From contig NZ_JAICBX010000001.1 of assembly GCF_019492055.1 (NCBI RefSeq), forward strand, positions 1,426,001-1,490,000: DNA of 64,000 nucleotides. The letters run 5' to 3'. Positions 52,268 to 63,034 of this stretch are shown here, piece after piece. Under the pieces are notes generated by a model. That model was not told the origin of the DNA. It was given only the letters and a program-made list of their open reading frames with translations, and did no database searches. Within the stretch, counting starts at the first letter, position 1. The number at the start of each line of letters is the position of its first letter. The position numbers and the translations under genes were made by a program. This DNA is from Flavimaribacter sediminis. GTDB lineage: Bacteria > Pseudomonadota > Alphaproteobacteria > Rhizobiales > Rhizobiaceae.

Positions 52268-53284
52268 ATGCCTCAAAAGTCCGCATTATCAATGATCGAT
52301 AGCCCCTTATCTATCGGACCGGTGCAGATTCGCAATCGATGCATTCTGGCGCCCATGTCCGGCGTAACCGATTTGCCGTTCCGACAGTTGGCCTGGAGGC
52401 ATGGCGCAGGACTTGTCGTAACTGAAATGATTGCGAGTCGCGAGCTTGTATGCAGCCGGTCAGAATCGTGGTCACGGCTGAAGGGCGCCGGTATCCGCCC
52501 GCACATGGTGCAGCTCGCCGGACGCGAGGCCAGATGGATGGCGGAAGCTGCAAAGATCGTCGAAGCCAATGGCGCGGATATTATTGATATCAACATGGGT
52601 TGCCCTGCGAAAAAAGTAACCGGCGGATATTCCGGATCGGCGCTGATGCGGGATCTCGACCATGCGCTGAGCCTGATCGACGCGACGGTCGGCGCTGTTT
52701 CGTTGCCTGTGACTCTGAAGATGCGTCTTGGCTGGGACGAAAACAGCATCAATGCGCCGGAACTGGCCCGTCGCGCTGAAGAAGCCGGTGTTCAGATGAT
52801 TACCGTCCATGGCCGAACGCGCAATCAGTTCTATGAGGGCAGGGCCGACTGGCGCGCTATTGCCAAGGTGCGAGAGACTACAACGCTTCCGTTGGTCGCA
52901 AATGGCGACATAGACTCGCTGGAAGATATCGGCGCTATCATGAGAATGAGCGGGGCCGATGCGGTAATGATCGGGCGCGCGGCGCAGGGACGTCCATGGC
53001 ATATTGGCGCTTTGCTTGGTCGCGAGGATGTTCCGAGTGACCCGGGCGATATCGTTGCGCTCGTAGCTGAACACTACGATATGACCCTTCAACATTATGG
53101 ACAGGCTTTGGGCGTTCGCCACTTCAGGAAGCATCTTGGCTGGTATCTTGATCGTCATGCGAGAGAATGCAATTCGGATCTGCGCGCTCAGATCATGACC
53201 GGAACCGAACCAGCTGTTGTAGTCGAGTGTTTTCGACGCGCAATCGAAATGCAGGCGGATAATGTGGATCGGGAGGCGGCATGA
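52268..53284 (+). CDS. dusB: tRNA-dihydrouridine synthase DusB
   Basis: An FMN enzyme (338 aa) reducing uridines in tRNA; the gene is the nifR3 of older literature. Motifs are [37 protein letters not shown] with the catalytic Cys, [18 protein letters not shown] and [11 protein letters not shown]. The start is chosen at 52268 to give about 16 residues before SIGPVQIRN, as in relatives; 52292 is the alternative, and neither has a strong ribosome site. It overlaps ntrB by 4 bases (ATGA). Confidence 0.94.
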   Translation: MPQKSALSMIDSPLSIGPVQIRNRCILAPMSGVTDLPFRQLAWRHGAGLVVTEMIASRELVCSRSESWSRLKGAGIRPHMVQLAGREARWMAEAAKIVEANGADIIDINMGCPAKKVTGGYSGSALMRDLDHALSLIDATVGAVSLPVTLKMRLGWDENSINAPELARRAEEAGVQMITVHGRTRNQFYEGRADWRAIAKVRETTTLPLVANGDIDSLEDIGAIMRMSGADAVMIGRAAQGRPWHIGALLGREDVPSDPGDIVALVAEHYDMTLQHYGQALGVRHFRKHLGWYLDRHARECNSDLRAQIMTGTEPAVVVECFRRAIEMQADNVDREAA

Positions 53285-54414
53285 GCGATCGCGATGTGTT
53301 GGAAGAAAATGCGGAAACGGACCAGGCCAAGTTCGTTCTCAATGCAATACGCCATCCAGTCATCATGATAGATGACGATGACTACATTATCTTTGCAAAC
53401 TGGGAGGCGGAATCCTTTTTCGGCGCAAGCGGCAACTACCTCTCCCGACACAAAATCGATTCCTATATCCCCTTCGGCAGTCCGCTGCTGGCGCTCATTG
53501 AGCAGGTGCGCGAACGGCGCGCGCCGGTCAATGAATACAGGGTCGATGTCAGTTCTCCGAAACTTGATGGAGACAGGTTGGTGGACATTTATGTCGCGCC
53601 TGTAACCGAACAGAGCGGATCGATCGTAATCCTCTTCCAGGAACGATCAATGGCCGACAAGATTGATCGGCAATTGACCCATCGCGCGGCCGCACGCTCA
53701 GTAACCGGCCTGGCCTCCATGCTCGCCCACGAAATCAAGAACCCGTTGTCCGGGATCAGAGGCGCGGCGCAACTGCTTGAATCATCTGTCAATGATGAAG
53801 ACAGGCCGTTGACCCGTCTCATTCGAGACGAAACGGATCGCATCGTGTCACTGGTCGATCGGATGGAGATTTTTTCGGACGAAAGACCGGTCGACCGCGA
53901 GGCTGTCAACATTCACTCCGTTCTTGACCGGGTCAAGGCAATCGCACTCGCCGGGTTTGCGCAAAACATAAAGATCAAAGAGCAGTACGATCCATCTCTG
54001 CCGTCCGTGTACGCCAACAGAGACCAACTGATCCAGGTGTTTCTCAACCTCATCAAAAACGCCTGTGAAGCTCTCGGCACCCAACCTGGTGGAGAAGTGC
54101 TCCTGACGACAGCTTTCCGTCCGGGCATGCGCCTGTCCGTTCCAGGATCCCGCGAGAAGGTTTCTCTGCCTCTCGAATTCTGTGTGCAGGATAACGGACC
54201 GGGCGTGCCGTCAGATATTCTGCCGCATCTCTTTGATCCGTTTATCACGACGAAAATAAACGGATCAGGCCTCGGGCTGGCGCTCGTTGCCAAAATTGTG
54301 GGTGATCATGGCGGCATCGTCGAATGCGATTGCCATTCGAACAGGACAATTTTCCGGATTCTGATGCCAGCTTCCAGCAATCCGCCCACCTCGACAAAGG
54401 AACAGTCTCAATGA
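53281..54414 (+). CDS. ntrB: Nitrogen regulation sensor kinase NtrB
   Basis: The cytosolic kinase (377 aa) that responds to PII protein and phosphorylates NtrC. A PAS domain ([27 protein letters not shown]) precedes the HisKA motif [20 protein letters not shown] (His about 149). An ATPase domain follows with [20 protein letters not shown] and [18 protein letters not shown]. There is no membrane segment. It is coupled by overlap to both dusB and ntrC. Confidence 0.95.
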   Translation: MSDRDVLEENAETDQAKFVLNAIRHPVIMIDDDDYIIFANWEAESFFGASGNYLSRHKIDSYIPFGSPLLALIEQVRERRAPVNEYRVDVSSPKLDGDRLVDIYVAPVTEQSGSIVILFQERSMADKIDRQLTHRAAARSVTGLASMLAHEIKNPLSGIRGAAQLLESSVNDEDRPLTRLIRDETDRIVSLVDRMEIFSDERPVDREAVNIHSVLDRVKAIALAGFAQNIKIKEQYDPSLPSVYANRDQLIQVFLNLIKNACEALGTQPGGEVLLTTAFRPGMRLSVPGSREKVSLPLEFCVQDNGPGVPSDILPHLFDPFITTKINGSGLGLALVAKIVGDHGGIVECDCHSNRTIFRILMPASSNPPTSTKEQSQ

Positions 54415-55865
54415 GCAAGGCCACGATTCTCGTTGCCGACGATGACGCCGCCATCAGGACCGTTGTTAACCAGGCGCTCTCGCGCGCCGGATATGAAGTG
54501 CGTGTAACATCCAATGCAGCGACCCTATGGCGCTGGGTTGCAGCCGGAGACGGCGATCTCGTCATAACAGACGTCGTCATGCCTGATGAAAACGCTTTCG
54601 ATCTCCTGCCGCGCATCAAGAAGGCGCGGCCCGACTTGCCGGTCCTCGTCATGAGCGCGCAGAACACTTTTATGACGGCGATCAAGGCGTCGGAACGCGG
54701 CGCCTATGAGTATCTGCCGAAACCGTTCGATCTGACCGAACTCATCGCGATTGTCGGCAGGGCGCTCTCGGAGCCGAAGAAGGTCGCGGCGGACGCCAAC
54801 GCCGATTCCGGGGAGGGGATGCCTCTTGTTGGCCGCTCTGCAGCAATGCAAGAGATTTATAGGGTGCTTGCCCGTCTGATGCAAACCGACTTGACGTTGA
54901 TGATTACCGGGGAGTCGGGAACGGGTAAGGAACTGGTGGCCCGGGCGCTGCATGACTACGGCAAACGGCGTAATGGTCCATTCGTCGCAATTAACATGGC
55001 CGCAATTCCGCGTGACCTCATCGAATCAGAGTTGTTCGGGCACGAAAAGGGCGCCTTCACCGGAGCGCAGACGCGCTCAAGCGGCCGGTTCGAGCAGGCT
55101 GAGGGCGGGACGCTCTTTCTCGATGAGATAGGCGACATGCCGATGGACGCCCAGACCCGGCTCTTGCGCGTTTTGCAGCAGGGCGAGTACACGACCGTTG
55201 GCGGCAGAACCCCTATTCCGACCGACGTTCGGATCGTTGCAGCGACCAACAAGGATTTGAAAACGTCGATCAATCAGGGGCTGTTTCGAGAGGACCTTTA
55301 CTATCGGCTGAACGTGGTCCCGCTGCGGCTCCCACCGCTCCGCGACAGGGCGGAGGATATTCCAGATCTGGTTCGCCATTTCAGCAAGGAAGCGTCCAAA
55401 GAAGGTCTTTCCGCCAAAACGTTCGAGAACGCGGCGTTCGAACAGCTCAAAAGATATCCTTGGCCTGGAAATGTGCGCGAACTGGAAAACTTCATACGCC
55501 GCATTACAGCGCTCTATCCACAAGACATCATCACTTCTGAGATTGTCGAAGCGGAAATCAAGAACGAAATCCAGGGAGATATCTCCAGCTCCGTAGATGG
55601 TATGCCGGGTCCGATGACGATCGGACAGTCGGTTGAGGAGAATATGCGTCGCTATTTTACCGAGTTTGGCGACGATCTTCCGCCTCCTGGTCTTTATCAC
55701 CGTGTGCTGGAGGAAGTTGAATATCCCCTGGTGCTTGCCGCCCTTTCGGCCACGCACGGCAATCAGATACGAGCCGCAGAACTACTGGGACTGAACAGGA
55801 ACACCCTGCGTAAAAAAATTCGTGAGCTCGGTGTTTCGGTCTATCGTTCGCCGCGAACTTCCTGA
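54411..55865 (+). CDS. ntrC: Nitrogen regulation response regulator NtrC
   Basis: A sigma54 activator (484 aa). The receiver domain has acidic [12 protein letters not shown] and the phosphorylated Asp in [13 protein letters not shown]. The AAA+ domain has Walker [15 protein letters not shown], the sigma54-contacting GAFTGA and Walker [15 protein letters not shown] Fis-type helix-turn-helix ends the protein ([19 protein letters not shown]). The ATG at 54411 overlaps the ntrB stop. Confidence 0.96.
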   Translation: MSKATILVADDDAAIRTVVNQALSRAGYEVRVTSNAATLWRWVAAGDGDLVITDVVMPDENAFDLLPRIKKARPDLPVLVMSAQNTFMTAIKASERGAYEYLPKPFDLTELIAIVGRALSEPKKVAADANADSGEGMPLVGRSAAMQEIYRVLARLMQTDLTLMITGESGTGKELVARALHDYGKRRNGPFVAINMAAIPRDLIESELFGHEKGAFTGAQTRSSGRFEQAEGGTLFLDEIGDMPMDAQTRLLRVLQQGEYTTVGGRTPIPTDVRIVAATNKDLKTSINQGLFREDLYYRLNVVPLRLPPLRDRAEDIPDLVRHFSKEASKEGLSAKTFENAAFEQLKRYPWPGNVRELENFIRRITALYPQDIITSEIVEAEIKNEIQGDISSSVDGMPGPMTIGQSVEENMRRYFTEFGDDLPPPGLYHRVLEEVEYPLVLAALSATHGNQIRAAELLGLNRNTLRKKIRELGVSVYRSPRTS

Positions 55866-56061
55866 TAAGGAAGATTGCCCAAAATCCGTGTCCAATTAAC
55901 GATCGGCTTATACTGATCTTAATACCAAAATGTTGGATACTTGTGTCGCGTCGAAAAGGGATTTTGGTCTGACGGCGCAGGAGCCGTTGTATTTTCGCCA
56001 CATTACGTTGCTCAAAAGCAACGGTATTGGCAAGCAATGACAAGCCTGGTCGCGGGATCTG

Positions 56062-58329
56062 ATGACTGCTGGTGAATATTACGCTGCCGCCAAGAGCGGA
56101 CTGTCGACCGAACTGAGCGACAGACGAAGGCCTCTGGCGCTTCTCGGTATCGTCATCGTCGGATGCGCACTGGCTTCCGCAATTGTTTCCTTCATCATTC
56201 TTATGGGGCTTACCCCGATCGAACCGCGCGGCGAAGTGGTGCTCGCAGCCGTTGTCGTCAATCTCGTCTTTGTCGTTGCGTTGATCGCGCTCATCCTTAG
56301 AGAGGTCAACCATATTGTCGTATCACGCAAGCGTGGAAGGGCGGCGTCCCGACTTCATGTCCGGATCATTGGCCTTTTCAGCGTTGTTGCGATCCTTCCT
56401 GCAATCCTCGTCGCGATTGTCGCCAGTATAACGCTCGACGTCGGTCTGGATCGCTGGTTTTCACTCAGAACCAAGGAAATCGTCAATTCTTCGCTGAGCG
56501 TTGCGCAGGCCTACGTCAACGAAAATGCCCGTTATTTGCAGGGACAGACGGTGTCGATGGCCTCGACCCTTGATGGCGCCAGAACCCTCTACAGTCTCGA
56601 CCGCACAGGCTTCAATGTACTTGTGACTCGTCAGGCCATTGGTCGCGGCCTCCTTCAGGCGTCTCTTGTCAGGCGTGATGGAAGCATTGTCGTGAGCGCG
56701 GATATCGAGACGAGCAAACCGTTACCCGACGTTCCACAGACAGCAATTGACCTTGCGGCAAATGGGGAGCCCGCGCTTATCCCGCCTGGCGCGACCAATC
56801 TGGTTGGCGCGGTTATCCAGCTTCAGAATATTCCTGACATGTTTCTCTACACGATCCGTGCAGTTGATCCGGAAGTCATGGAATCCATGAGGCTAATGGA
56901 GGACAATACGGCGGAGTACCACGCTCTGGAAACCGACAGGGCTCCCATTCAACTCGCTTTTGCTATTCTTTATCTCGGCTTTGCCTTGATCGTTCTTCTT
57001 GCCGCCATCTGGACCGCGATTGCGGTGGCGGACCGGATTGTGAGACCAATCCGTCAGCTGATAGGGGCCGCCGACAATGTGGCGAACGGGAATCTGGACG
57101 TCCGGGTGCCGGTTCGCCGATCAGACGGAGATGTTGGTAGTTTATCTAATACATTCAATACGATGACGGATGAACTTAGAGCGCAGCGTGACGAAATTAT
57201 CGCCGCCAGGGATGAGATGGATGAACGTCGCAGGTTTACTGAAGCGGTGTTGTCCGGGGTTACAGCCGGCGTCATCAGCGTTCAGAAAGACGGCCTCATT
57301 TCGATTGCCAATCGTTCGGCGGAGATTATGTTCGACGCCGAACCCGGAGAACTTGAAGGCCGAAGGCTAGAGGATGTTTCGCCAGAAATCGCCAACGTTC
57401 TTACGAATGCTGCGAAATGGCACCGCAGCGAGTACCGCAGTCAGGTGAGCCTGATCAGAAACGGCAAGGAAAGCACAGTCAATGTTCAGGTCACGCAGGA
57501 AGGACCGCAGCAGGGCGTCGAGTCATATGTTGTAACGTTGGACGATATTACTGACCTGGTGCTGGCGCAGCGTTCAACTGCTTGGGCGGATGTTGCGCGG
57601 CGCATCGCACATGAAATCAAGAACCCGCTGACGCCAATCCAGCTGTCCGCCGAACGTATAAAACGGCGGTACGGACGTCAGATATCCGACGATGATCGAG
57701 AAGTCTTCGATCAATGCACAGACACGATTGTGCGCCAGGTTGAAGATATCGGGCGGATGGTTGACGAATTTTCATCCTTCGCCCGTATGCCCAAGCCGAC
57801 GAAAGAAAAGCATGATCTGCGAGAAATCCTCAAGGACTCCATCTTTCTCCGGGAGGTTAGCCGCAATGATATCGAATTCATCAGGGAGCTTGGCGATGAT
57901 CCGATCATGGGGTATTTCGACTCCCGCATGTTGAGTCAGGCTTTCGGGAACATCATCAAGAATGCTGCCGAGGCGATAGACGCTGTCCCCTCATCGGAAC
58001 CGCGCGACGGACGCAGGATAAAGATTTCCGCCAAGGCGTCTAAAGTTGGCGGCGTTGTGGTGGATGTCATCGACAACGGCAAGGGCCTGCCGGTCGAAAA
58101 TAGAAACAGAATATTCGAACCCTATATGACGATGCGGGAAAAAGGCACCGGTCTCGGGCTCGCTATCGTCAAAAAGATTATTGACGAGCATGAAGGGGTG
58201 TTGGAACTGCACGATGCGCCGAAGGATTTCGATCCGAATGGCGGGGCGATGATACGTGTCAGATTTCCTTTTGACAGTTCCGTCGAGAAGGCGGACTTGA
58301 CGGGAGAAAAAGAAACCGATGGTGTCTGA
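56062..58329 (+). CDS. ntrY: Sensor kinase NtrY
   Basis: A membrane histidine kinase (755 aa). Three hydrophobic segments lie near the N-terminus (ALLGIVIVGCALASAIVSFIIL, VLAAVVVNLVFVVALIALI, IIGLFSVVAILPAILVAIVA). A periplasmic region and a fourth (IQLAFAILYLGFALIVLLAAIW) come before the HAMP domain (DRIVRPIRQLIGAADNVANG). Then come a PAS domain, His[21 protein letters not shown] and an ATPase domain (DNGKGLPVENRNRIFEPY, GTGLGLAIVKKIIDEHEG). It is the partner of ntrX, which it overlaps by 11 bases. A 196-bp gap separates it from ntrC, so it may have its own promoter. Confidence 0.95.
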   Translation: MTAGEYYAAAKSGLSTELSDRRRPLALLGIVIVGCALASAIVSFIILMGLTPIEPRGEVVLAAVVVNLVFVVALIALILREVNHIVVSRKRGRAASRLHVRIIGLFSVVAILPAILVAIVASITLDVGLDRWFSLRTKEIVNSSLSVAQAYVNENARYLQGQTVSMASTLDGARTLYSLDRTGFNVLVTRQAIGRGLLQASLVRRDGSIVVSADIETSKPLPDVPQTAIDLAANGEPALIPPGATNLVGAVIQLQNIPDMFLYTIRAVDPEVMESMRLMEDNTAEYHALETDRAPIQLAFAILYLGFALIVLLAAIWTAIAVADRIVRPIRQLIGAADNVANGNLDVRVPVRRSDGDVGSLSNTFNTMTDELRAQRDEIIAARDEMDERRRFTEAVLSGVTAGVISVQKDGLISIANRSAEIMFDAEPGELEGRRLEDVSPEIANVLTNAAKWHRSEYRSQVSLIRNGKESTVNVQVTQEGPQQGVESYVVTLDDITDLVLAQRSTAWADVARRIAHEIKNPLTPIQLSAERIKRRYGRQISDDDREVFDQCTDTIVRQVEDIGRMVDEFSSFARMPKPTKEKHDLREILKDSIFLREVSRNDIEFIRELGDDPIMGYFDSRMLSQAFGNIIKNAAEAIDAVPSSEPRDGRRIKISAKASKVGGVVVDVIDNGKGLPVENRNRIFEPYMTMREKGTGLGLAIVKKIIDEHEGVLELHDAPKDFDPNGGAMIRVRFPFDSSVEKADLTGEKETDGV

Positions 58330-59683
58330 CATACTGGTTGTCGATGATGAGGAAGACATACGGGAGCTCGTATCGGGAATTCTCTCCGACGAAGGTCACG
58401 AGACCCGGACTGCAAGTGGCAGCGACAGCGCGCTGCAGGCAATTGGCGAGCGTGTGCCCCAGTTGGTGTTTCTCGATATCTGGCTGCAGGGAAGCCGGCT
58501 CGACGGGCTGGCATTGCTGGATGAAATCAAGCAAAAACATCCGGAACTGCCTGTCGTCATGATTTCCGGCCATGGCAATATCGAAACAGCGGTTTCCGCC
58601 ATTAGAAGAGGGGCTTACGATTTCATCGAAAAACCCTTCAAGGCGGATCGTCTCATCCTGGTGGCGGAACGGGCCTTGGAAAACTCCAACCTGAAACGCG
58701 AAGTCGACGAATTGAAACGGAAGTCCGGTGAGCCGACTGAATTGATCGGCACCTCCGTAGCGATTTCTCAATTGCGTCAGATGATTGAGCGCGTTGCGCC
58801 CACAAATAGTCGCATAATGATTATGGGGGAGTCGGGCTCGGGAAAGGAAACAGTCGCCAGGCTGATTCACAAAAACTCCGCGCGCTCCGAAAGACCTTTC
58901 GTCGTTCTCAACGCCGCCATGATCACGCCGGAGCGTATGGAAGTCGAACTCTTTGGAACCGAAAGTCACAATGGTAAGGAGCGCAGGATTGGCGCCCTCG
59001 AACGGGCCCATGGCGGCATACTCTATCTCGACGAAATCGCAGACATGCCGCGCGGAACCCAGAACAAGATCTTGCGGGTGCTCGTCGAGCAGAAATTCGA
59101 GCGGGTGGGTGGATCAAAACAGGTCAGCGTCGATGTCCGGGTGATTTCCTCGACTGCGCAGAATCTTCAGGGACTGATCGACAACGGCGCGTTTCGGGAG
59201 GATCTTTATCACCGGCTCGCAGTCGTGCCGATCAAGGTGCCGTCACTGGCGGAACGTCGTGAAGACATTCCGTTCCTCGTCGATCTCTTTATGAAGCAGA
59301 TCAGCGAGCAGGCTGGAATAAAGTCGAGGTCGCTGAAGGAAGACGCAATGGCGGTTCTTCAAGCCCACAGCTGGCCTGGCAATCTGCGACAGTTGCGCAA
59401 CAACATCGAACGTCTCCTCATTCTTACGAGAGGGGAAGAGACAGGAAACCAGATCAGCGCTGATATTCTGCCGCCGGAAATTGGTGAAATGCTTCCAAAC
59501 GCCAAGGGTGGCGACCAGTCGCACATCATGACCTTGCCCCTCAGGGAAGCGCGTGAAATGTTCGAGAAGGACTACCTCATGGCGCAGATTAATCGTTTCG
59601 GCGGAAACATCTCGAAAACTGCAGAATATGTTGGAATGGAACGGTCCGCTTTGCATCGCAAATTGAAATCGCTTGGTCTATAA
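58319..59683 (+). CDS. ntrX: Response regulator NtrX
   Basis: Regulator (454 aa) paired with NtrY. The receiver has VVDDEEDIRELV and LVFLDIWLQGSRLDG (phosphorylated Asp). The AAA+ domain has Walker A GESGSGKETVARLIH and Walker B GGILYLDEIADMP. Between them the GAFTGA loop of true sigma54 activators is absent, replaced by ESHNGKERRIGALE. A C-terminal Fis-type helix-turn-helix (NISKTAEYVGMERSALHRKL) binds DNA. It probably controls genes without activating sigma54, as described for other NtrX proteins. Confidence 0.94.
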   Translation: MVSDILVVDDEEDIRELVSGILSDEGHETRTASGSDSALQAIGERVPQLVFLDIWLQGSRLDGLALLDEIKQKHPELPVVMISGHGNIETAVSAIRRGAYDFIEKPFKADRLILVAERALENSNLKREVDELKRKSGEPTELIGTSVAISQLRQMIERVAPTNSRIMIMGESGSGKETVARLIHKNSARSERPFVVLNAAMITPERMEVELFGTESHNGKERRIGALERAHGGILYLDEIADMPRGTQNKILRVLVEQKFERVGGSKQVSVDVRVISSTAQNLQGLIDNGAFREDLYHRLAVVPIKVPSLAERREDIPFLVDLFMKQISEQAGIKSRSLKEDAMAVLQAHSWPGNLRQLRNNIERLLILTRGEETGNQISADILPPEIGEMLPNAKGGDQSHIMTLPLREAREMFEKDYLMAQINRFGGNISKTAEYVGMERSALHRKLKSLGL

Positions 59684-59712
59684 ACACCTTGTAGATTCCA
59701 CGCGGGGGACCA

Positions 59713-61089
59713 ATGAAGGTCATCATTTGCGGAGCGGGACGGGTCGGCTACGGTATTGCGGAGCGCCTCTCGACTGAAGACAACGACGTCTCTGTTATCG
59801 ATACGTCGCCATCGTTGATCCACGCAATTCGGGAATCCCTGGATGTTCGCGGCTATGTTGGTCATGGCTCTCAGCCGGATGTGCTCGAACAGGCCGGCGC
59901 CGATCAGGCGGATATGATCATCGCCGTGACGCTGTATGATGAAGTGAACATGGTCGCGTGCCAGGTCGCGCACTCACTGTTCAATGTGCCGACGAAAATC
60001 GCCCGTATTCGCGCGCAGAGCTATCTTCAGTCCCACTATCAGGATCTGTTTTCACGCGAGCACATGCCAATCGACGTTATCATTTCTCCGGAAGTGGAAG
60101 TCGGGCAGATGGTGTTGCGCCGCATTGCGTTGCCCGGCGTTACTGATGCGGTGCGATTTGCGAACGACACGATTGCCATGGTGGCGATCGAGTGTCTGGA
60201 AGACTGTCCAGTCGTCAATACGCCGCTTGAACAACTAAGCGACCTGTTTCCGGATCTGATCGCGACGGTGACTGGTATCTGGCGGGACGGTCGACTTATT
60301 GTGCCCCATTCCGGAGACCAACTACAGACCGGCGATCTTGCCTATGTCATTTGCGATCGGACGCATGTGCGGCGCACCTTGGGACTCTTCGGACACGACG
60401 AGTCCGAGGCGACGCGAATCGTGATCGCAGGAGGCGGAAATATCGGCTACTTCGTTGCTCACGCCATCGAACAGCAGCAACCATCTTCCCGCGTCAAGAT
60501 CATTGAATACAACCGGGAAAAAGCACTGGACGTCGCGGATCGACTGGACCGGACCGTGGTGCTGCACGGCTCGTCGCTCGACACCCAGATACTTATAGAG
60601 GCGGACATTGAGGATGCGGATCTGATGGTGTCCCTCACGAACGACGATCAGGTGAATATCCTCTCGTGCGTGATGGCGAAACGTCTGGGCTGCAAGTCCA
60701 ATCTGGCGCTGATCAACAGTCCAGCATTTCTCGATTTCACGAAAACGCTTGGTATCGACGCGCATGTCAATCCTCGGGCAGTGACAATATCCCGTATCCT
60801 GCAGCATGTCAGACGCGGACGCATTCTGGCCGTTCACAGCATTCAGCAGGGGGCGGCTGAAGTGATCGAGGCCGAAGCCCTGGAGACGTCTCCAATCGTC
60901 GGAACGCCGTTGCGGGAACTGGATCTGCCGAACGGGATCAGGATTGGCGCATTATACCGGGGCGGTCACGTGATGCGACCCGATGGAGAGAGCAAAATAA
61001 CGACTGGCGACAGGGTTGTTCTGCTTGCCAAGGCGTCGGCTGTGCGCCATGTCGAGCAGTTGTTCCGCGTAAGCCTGGAATTTTTCTGA
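59713..61089 (+). CDS. trkA: Trk potassium system NAD-binding protein TrkA
   Basis: A peripheral regulatory subunit (458 aa) of the TrkH potassium channel. It contains two Rossmann RCK-N domains (MKVIICGAGRVGYGIAERLS, and TRIVIAGGGNIGYFVAHAIE near residue 235). Each is followed by an RCK-C domain. It binds NAD(H) or nucleotides to gate TrkH, encoded 5 bp downstream. It lies 29 bp after ntrX, the common alphaproteobacterial order. Confidence 0.95.
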   Translation: MKVIICGAGRVGYGIAERLSTEDNDVSVIDTSPSLIHAIRESLDVRGYVGHGSQPDVLEQAGADQADMIIAVTLYDEVNMVACQVAHSLFNVPTKIARIRAQSYLQSHYQDLFSREHMPIDVIISPEVEVGQMVLRRIALPGVTDAVRFANDTIAMVAIECLEDCPVVNTPLEQLSDLFPDLIATVTGIWRDGRLIVPHSGDQLQTGDLAYVICDRTHVRRTLGLFGHDESEATRIVIAGGGNIGYFVAHAIEQQQPSSRVKIIEYNREKALDVADRLDRTVVLHGSSLDTQILIEADIEDADLMVSLTNDDQVNILSCVMAKRLGCKSNLALINSPAFLDFTKTLGIDAHVNPRAVTISRILQHVRRGRILAVHSIQQGAAEVIEAEALETSPIVGTPLRELDLPNGIRIGALYRGGHVMRPDGESKITTGDRVVLLAKASAVRHVEQLFRVSLEFF

Positions 61090-61094
61090 GCGCG

Positions 61095-62567
61095 ATGCGC
61101 GGGGTCTTACATCTCATGACTTTCGGTTCGGCAGGCATGTTCGCCCTGCTTGTTCCGGCTATCATGGCGGCAATCGCCAACGGTGAAGATGATATGCTTC
61201 GGGCGATGCTGGTCTTCGCCTTCATCGGCGTTTTTCTGACCGTGGTCATACTGGCCTCAATTTCTGGAGGCCGGGAATCGTCCGACAGGGCTTTCCGCTA
61301 TCTATCACTTGTCGCAACTTGGTTGACCGTCTGTTTTCTCGCCGCTTTGTCGTTCATGGTTTTAGCGGATATCGGTTTTTCTGCCGCGCTTTTCGAAGCG
61401 GTCAGCGCATTGACGACCTCCGGCGGGAGCGTGCTCGACAGGGAAAATGCGCCGCTGAGCCTGCTTTTCTGGCGGACGTCGCTCGAATGGTATGGGGGAT
61501 TTCTAACCCTTTCTTCAATCGTTCTCGTACTTGCGCCGGCAGGATTCGGAGGATTGCAGTCCAGGGCCGGGTCTCTGCTTGTCGACAAACCGGAGGCTGG
61601 TCTTTATTCGCTGACGGCCTATGGCAGTCTCATGGCGCAGTACGGGCTTGTGACGATGGCTATCCTGCTTGGCCTCGTGCTTTTTGGCGTGGCGCCGCTC
61701 GACGCCGTCATGCTGGGCATGATTGCATCGGCGACGGGGGGCTTCGTTCCGTTTGTCGGTGGAATAGAAGCGCAAATTGGCGACGGTGCAATGACCGTGC
61801 TGGGCATGGGCCTTTGCCTCGGAACACTCAGCATTTTCTGGCGCCGCGCGCTGCTTCGTCGTCCTGGCCGAATATTTCAGAACTCCTTGGAGACAAAAAT
61901 TGTTGCTCTCGCAATAAGCCTGGTGTCGGTTGTTTATGCGGCGAGAATTGTCGCCGTGACCGGCAATGAAACGGCGCCTGAAATCTTTAATTCCCTTGAA
62001 GAGGGATTCTTCGCGGCGGCATCGCTCGTGGCGACCAGCGGAATGGAAAGTCGACCTGGCGTCATCGCGCTGCTTCCGAATATCGTTGTTCTGGCCATAA
62101 TTTTTGTCGGCGGAGGTGTTTATTCGACCTCCGGCGGCGTAAAGATTTTCAGAATCGGCGCCATGTGGATTTATGCCATCGCCGAACTGAATCGCCTCAT
62201 ATATCCAAACAGCGTTGCGCGGATGCGTTTTGGAGAGGCGACGGTCGATACGGCGTCGATACAGGCGATTTGGAGTTACTTTATCATCGCTGTGCTTATT
62301 ATCGGCGCTGGTTCGGTGCTGATTTCGCTGACCGGAACAAACTTCGAAGCCGCCATCATCATGGCAGTGTCGCTGTTTTCCAACGCCGGGCCTGTGTATG
62401 AGGCGTTAAGGCCGGTATCGGCCGTCTCCGATGTTGGTTGGCCGCTCTATAGCTCCCTTCCAGGTGCAGTAACCTATCTTATTGGAGCAATAATCATGTT
62501 TATTGGCCGGCTCGAAGTGCTTGTCGTGTTTGCTGTTTTTAATATCCGGTACTGGTATTATCGCTGA
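61095..62567 (+). CDS. trkH: Trk potassium uptake protein TrkH
   Basis: An integral membrane potassium transporter (490 aa) with at least ten hydrophobic helices and four pore-loop-like segments: SALTTSGGSVL, ASATGGFVPFVGG, ASLVATSGMESRPG and SLFSNAGPVYE. These glycine-bearing loops match the selectivity-filter repeats of the TrkH/KtrB superfamily. It is directly coupled to trkA. A 218-bp gap before hfq probably holds the hfq promoter. Confidence 0.93.
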   Translation: MRGVLHLMTFGSAGMFALLVPAIMAAIANGEDDMLRAMLVFAFIGVFLTVVILASISGGRESSDRAFRYLSLVATWLTVCFLAALSFMVLADIGFSAALFEAVSALTTSGGSVLDRENAPLSLLFWRTSLEWYGGFLTLSSIVLVLAPAGFGGLQSRAGSLLVDKPEAGLYSLTAYGSLMAQYGLVTMAILLGLVLFGVAPLDAVMLGMIASATGGFVPFVGGIEAQIGDGAMTVLGMGLCLGTLSIFWRRALLRRPGRIFQNSLETKIVALAISLVSVVYAARIVAVTGNETAPEIFNSLEEGFFAAASLVATSGMESRPGVIALLPNIVVLAIIFVGGGVYSTSGGVKIFRIGAMWIYAIAELNRLIYPNSVARMRFGEATVDTASIQAIWSYFIIAVLIIGAGSVLISLTGTNFEAAIIMAVSLFSNAGPVYEALRPVSAVSDVGWPLYSSLPGAVTYLIGAIIMFIGRLEVLVVFAVFNIRYWYYR

Positions 62568-62785
62568 CAGTTCATATACTATAGGTAAATCGAAATGTGG
62601 ATGATGCGCGAGTTAGCTGTGATTGTGCATTGCAGCGATTAGAGATTGCGGAAAATCTATCGATTTGGTAACCAAAAGTTTGGCGTATGGTCGGTGGCGG
62701 GATAGAACCGGTGAACCCGGCGATTAATTTGCGACCTGCCCGCACAATAAGAAGAAACCGGCAAGGACAAGGATGAAATAACGCG

Positions 62786-63034
62786 ATGGCGGAGCGTTCC
62801 CAGAATTTGCAGGACCAGTTTCTCAATACTGTTAGAAAGCAGAAAGTTCCCCTTACAATTTTTCTGATCAACGGTGTCAAGCTGACAGGCGTGGTGACAT
62901 CGTTCGATAATTTTTGCGTATTGTTGCGTCGCGATGGACATTCGCAGCTTGTTTACAAGCACGCAATCTCAACGATAATGCCAGGTCAGCCAATACAAAT
63001 GTTCGAAGGTGAAGAACCAGCACGTGAAACCTGA
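62786..63034 (+). CDS. hfq: RNA chaperone Hfq
   Basis: A hexameric Sm-like protein (82 aa) that pairs small RNAs with mRNAs. The Sm1 region [20 protein letters not shown] and the Sm2 motif [10 protein letters not shown] are standard. The C-terminal tail is short, as usual in alphaproteobacteria. It overlaps the hflX start by 11 bases. Confidence 0.97.
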   Translation: MAERSQNLQDQFLNTVRKQKVPLTIFLINGVKLTGVVTSFDNFCVLLRRDGHSQLVYKHAISTIMPGQPIQMFEGEEPARET

